64,000 bases of DNA, taken from contig CM049306.1 of assembly GCA_026874595.1 (NCBI GenBank), forward strand, positions 18,841,019-18,905,018, given 5' to 3'. This document shows, in pieces, positions 59,581 through 64,000 of this stretch. Under the pieces are notes generated by a model. It worked only from the letters and a program-made list of their open reading frames with translations, had not been told where the DNA came from and did not search any database. How positions within the stretch are numbered: position 1 is the stretch's first letter; every line of letters starts with the position of its first letter. Made by a program: the position numbers and the translations under genes. The stretch is from Sipunculus nudus (taxonomy: Eukaryota > Annelida > Sipuncula > Golfingiida > Sipunculidae).

Positions 59581-62575
59581 AAGGGACCCATGGGTCACTG
59601 CTCCCAGCTGTTATATTATCACAAAATATGATTTGGAAGAGGAGGTAGGCAAAGGCTGGTTTTGTGAGGTAATATAAGCTCTGTTATGAGTTGATGGTGT
59701 TTAACTCAAGTTATGTACAATTTTGATACTATCCTTGGAGACAGGGAAGAGGACTGATGTCATTAATATTATTTACAGTTAGAAATGGTGTGCTATTATC
59801 ACATAGGTTTTGGCTAGGCCATAAAACTTTACCTACATTGCAGCAGAATTATTTGAAAAGTTAAACTATTTATTAAAAATTGATAACAAATATTGTGTCA
59901 AATATAATTTAACTTAAAAATAATAACAGTATCATTTTTTTCATCAAAGATTTTTTAATAATATTATCAAAATAAATGATTATTAAAATAAAGGAGTAAA
60001 TATTCATATTCGCATTCAGAAACATTTGCAAAGTACTGCACCATGTCTGGTATTTATTCAGTTTCAGCCAAACAAAGTTCTTGATAATCCAGAATAAACA
60101 AATATCATAAATTTAAATAATGATCATATGTACCTGGTTTTATGAATTTTATTTATATTCAAAAATAAAACTATAATATTCACTTTGGACTACCTTCACA
60201 TCAATCTACACACTAGACATAGCAAGAGTCTTATGACAATTATCAACATTACAGAAATCATAATGAGAACTTGTCTAAGATCAGATTTTTTATCATATTC
60301 AAATTTTTTTTATTTAAACAAAAAATTTTTCAGAAAAAAATGTGAAGTATCTCAGCTATGAAACCATTATATGTGTAAAAAATAACCCAAGGATAAGAAT
60401 ACCCTATAAATTATACAAGGAGAAAACTAGAGATGGGCAAGTTTAATTTTATTAACTGAAATATAGGAACCAGTAATATAAACTTTGATTATTTACATAG
60501 TCTTGTGACAGCTGTTACAGCCACGTGTCTGAATGTCATAAGTGAAACATATTGACATCTTTAATCAGTACTTTTCCGAGTAAAATTTAAATATTTTGAC
60601 ATATATTAACTTTTTTTTTTAATTTGGAATAAATATAAATTAACAAGCTGAAACACTTGGAAAAGACCTGGGAATTTAGATTTATATTATCAAATGCATC
60701 TTTGTCAATCATTTATTTCCTTCATATAATCCCTAATAGTATAGAACAATATAATTTAATTATTTTTTTTCATTATTAAAATTGATAAGAAAAATACCAT
60801 AGGTGACTCAATGGTGTTACTTGGAATACATTTTCATCCATCCATACAAAATCCATAAAACATCAGTAACTGCAAGGTAAATTCCTGTCAGTGTTACTCA
60901 TCAACTGTCAAATTTCTTTTCTATTGATTATTTTTAAAGTTGTTTATAGACCTATAAAAATTTATTTATTAATTGTTTATTGTTATGCTGTTGGTCTAAA
61001 CAACTAATTGATGAGCTGGGTTGGACACCTGAATCAGCTGTGGCCAGCAATAAGCTGCCCAGCCGCAAGTATATGCCCCGAGTCAAGCGTGCATAATTGG
61101 CCTGAAAGGTCAACTTGAGGACATACAGGTGACTGAAGAGGGGCTGGCTAGAACCTGGGTCTGACATGGTCTCATAAAAACTTTAATAAAAGCTACAGTT
61201 TTTGGCCAATTTCTTTCAACTTTCAAAATTAACAAGCTGAAATCCTTATTTCTGCAAGATATGAAAATTATATCAACAGTGTTTACAGGAAACAAACATG
61301 CCATGATCAAAATTCGGCAAAATTTAAGGTACTGATTTTATATTTATGCTAAAAACTTGTAAAATTTAAAAAATTCAGAATTAATTTTTGGTATACAATT
61401 GAATCTTGATTAAATAATGTTTTATCCCTGACAAAAAAAAATCTCTAGCTTCAGCAATTTTCATGTTAAGGGAGTAAATATATTTCTTGTTTACAAAGGA
61501 AATTATGTTCGGGCCCATAACTTAAAACATTTTCGCAATACTCACATCATTTCTGGCATGTGCATAGAGTATGAACAGAAGAACATGTATATTTTATATG
61601 ATCAAAGTCTGATCAGTGGTTTTGATATATGGCAGTCTTGAAGGGTAACAATGGGTTTTTAATTGAAAATTAAAGTTTTTCTAAACATCTCAAAGGAATG
61701 AAATTCTAGTGACCAAACTTTTGGTATGGTAGGGGGGTTTGGGAGGCATCTAACTGTTTGCCAAATTTTGGGAGCTGAGAGCTGGCCTGGGAAGCTGGGG
61801 AGCTGAGCTCTAGCAAACTGCATAACACTTGCTTGATCTAAACAATACTTTACATGGTTCTTGAAAACTGGAATTAAATCTAAAGTTTTTGATCAACTGG
61901 TTTCAAATTTCAGATTTTAACAGATTAAATCCTTATGTGTACGTGCTGTGAAAATTAAATCCACAGCAGTTACAGGAAAAAAATGTGCCATGATCAAATC
62001 TGGGCAAAATTTAAGGTACTGATTTTATATTTATGCTAATAACTGATAAAATTTAAAAAATTCAGATCTAATTTTGGGTATACAATTGAATCTTGACTAA
62101 ATATAAATATATACCTGAAAGAAAGTCTCTAGCTGCAGCAATTCTCAAGTTACGGAAGTAAATATATTTCCTGAATTTTTACAAAGTGCATTATGTTTGG
62201 GCCCATTACTTCAAGAATTTAATAAACATTGAACTAATTTCTGGTATGTACATAGGAAATATATAGAGGAATTAATATATTAAAAATGGTCAATATCAGG
62301 TCAGTGGTTTTGATATTAGGCAGGCTTGAAGTGTAACAATGGGTTTAATGGAAAACAAAGGTTTTCCTGAATAATTCGAAGGAACTGGTCCTAGTGACCC
62401 AATTTTCAGTATGGTAGGAGATTTTGGGGACATCTGAAGGTATGTCGAATTTCAGATTTGTAGGTCCAATGGTTTCAAAATGTGCCAGTTTAACGGACGA
62501 ACGGACAGACGGACAGCTGACAAACAAAGGACCATGACTATGGCTCAGATGACTTATAATCAACTGAGCTAAAAA
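59581..62575 (+). mobile_element. P3 family element, longest copy
   Basis: Left end AAGGGACCCATGGGTCAC, where GACCCATGGGTC is a perfect palindrome. The right end carries AGATGACTTATAATCAACTG then AGCTAAAAA. Core repeats about 684 bp apart (CATGCCATGATCAAA at 61,297; GTGCCATGATCAAAT at 61,985). A short GACGGACA tract lies near 62,495-62,517. No coding capacity. Confidence 0.8.
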
Positions 62576-64000
62576 TGTGTCTAATTGACACACAGATGGA
62601 CGGACAGACGAAGACTGGAGTATCACTCACGCACGGTCTTGATGAGGTTATGAGTTTACATATTGACAGACAGTATGGTATACTGGATTCATGTTAGGCA
62701 GATAAAAATAAGCATCAATATTAAGATACAAGCAGCTGCAGGACATAATTTAACGTTTTCTGTTCACAGAAGTGTTGTTCCTCTGGGAGGTAATTCTACA
62801 GTCATACCATAAAGGCATAACTTTAGCTCAGATGATCTATTTGCAGTGCTTTGTCCCGCACAACTGCAGTTTTGGATGAGGCTGTTATTGTAACTTTGAT
62901 GTTTTAATTTTGCTATGCACTATCACTGATAACGCAATGCATTATAGTTCATACCAAATATATTATCACTGTCACGTCAGACTTTACTTAGACTTTAGAC
63001 TAAAGTTTAGTGTCAGTGTACGAATAATGAATATATGATTACGCCTCATACTCATAGTCATGATTAAGTCAAACTTTACTTCACGTTTTATCATACCTAC
63101 CGTAGAACCTGTATTACCACTCAGACTTCCGCGTCCCTGACATCAAACGCACACGGGCAGCACCAGTGCGAGGTGACACTCTCGTGAATCTATTGAATTC
63201 AGACCTCTCTTACTTCAGGCTTTAATGTTTGTAATGTTTGCCCGCCACAACAAGTTCAATGGATCACTGATTTATTGTGAAACAGCCCTCAGGTGGCGGT
63301 CTCGGTTTCTGGTCTCGTTTACTTATTTAATTTTGTTATTAATATGACCACTAGAGGTCTCTGAAGTGGCATAGACAGGTTTTAGCTCAGCTGACTGTAA
63401 GGTAAAAAAATAAGGTTTGGTTTCAGGCATGTTTTTCAGGAATAAATGCGGGCGGGCGATTTTCTCTTTTATTTTTTACCTGTTTTTTTTGTATATTTCG
63501 ATAAATATGTTATATGATCAAGGAAAAGCGTGATAATAACAGATTTTTTTTTCTAATCAAGTAAAAGCACACAAAAAAAAATTAAAATTATATTATTTTA
63601 TCTTCATGGAAGAAATGTCCGAGCGGCTGGAACTCAAAATTGGCAAGTTTCTATTGAAAATAAAATTGCTTAAATGTGAACTTACAAAAAGAGATCCCAA
63701 TTAAGTCTCAACTGCAAAACAAACAGACCCTGGCAAGTTTAACCTATGAAATATGTACAGAAAGACTGGAGTCGGATATGTAGATTTAGAGGACAGCAGT
63801 CAGGGGCCTTCTTCAGACTTAAGAGGATTTCAGTCTCCTGTTAAAATACCAATGATTATATTTCATTGTCATTATGAACCTGGACAAAACTAATGTGTAC
63901 GGTTAACAGAAGTCCACAATTAAGAAATATATTAACACTGATGAGACTGTCGAACGCATAAATTCAACCTTTATTTTTTCTATTTTAGGCCCAGTTGCCT
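62576..64000. other. Right edge: no gene confirmed
   Basis: A GACGGACA tract continues at 62,595-62,610. Apart from the weak 5' exon candidate at 63,101, I see nothing assignable. Confidence 0.4.
63101..63260 (-). other. Candidate non-coding first exon and promoter of HDAC6
   Basis: The initiator exon is preceded by an acceptor, so a 5' untranslated exon must exist to the right. Here the minus strand has a good donor (gtaggt at 63,100-63,095), and the preceding 150 bases are richer in CpG than the flanks. No TATA box or initiator could be defined, and the right end is arbitrary. Transcript evidence could place the real exon elsewhere or outside the window. Confidence 0.25.

Overview
The window is eukaryotic, AT-rich, intron-dense DNA, most likely from an invertebrate. 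A mollusc, perhaps a bivalve, fits best because of its DIRS retrotransposons and its non-autonomous elements with tandem-repeat cores, but this is inference and not proof. There are no bacterial operons, and I found no rRNA, tRNA or CRISPR.

One host gene fills most of the window on the minus strand: a histone deacetylase 6 (HDAC6) orthologue with two catalytic domains. I could place 30 coding exons between 47,244 (probable initiator ATG) and 7,302. They total 2,645 nt (about 881 codons), every intron has GT and AG ends, and the reading frame is continuous across all 29 junctions. Exon D to exon O encode catalytic domain 1 (DD1, residues about 74-443), exon P the linker, and exons Q to AC catalytic domain 2 (DD2, about 493-849). 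Exon AD starts an acidic tail. The 3' end, where animal HDAC6 usually carries a ubiquitin-binding zinc finger, lies beyond position 1. Both domains keep the zinc ligands and the catalytic His pair and Tyr. Exon lengths and intron phases of DD1 and DD2 mirror each other almost perfectly.

The rest is mobile and repetitive DNA, nearly all inside HDAC6 introns. It includes DIRS-type tyrosine-recombinase retrotransposons (a nested pair at 3.7-7.1 kb, one at 40.1-44.7 kb, one at 52.0-57.4 kb). A CR1/L2-like LINE is split into three pieces by two later insertions (47.3-57.6 kb). Two TA-flanked inverted-repeat DNA transposons lie at 10.9-14.0 and 21.8-23.8 kb. There are four families (here called P1-P4) of non-autonomous elements with tandem-repeat cores, most with terminal hairpins and a short microsatellite. 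A 180-bp satellite runs off the left edge.

The most unusual signals are minisatellites anchored exactly on HDAC6 splice junctions. Exon U has tandem copies of its own acceptor upstream and about 20 copies of its own donor downstream. Exon X has its 3' half and donor repeated in the next intron. Second, two inverted P1 copies bracket the two exons that carry much of the DD2 active site. Third, two transposons end within 5-15 nt of HDAC6 splice sites. Right of about 57.6 kb I see only a probable long first intron with a P3 element and a weak candidate 5' exon near 63.1 kb.
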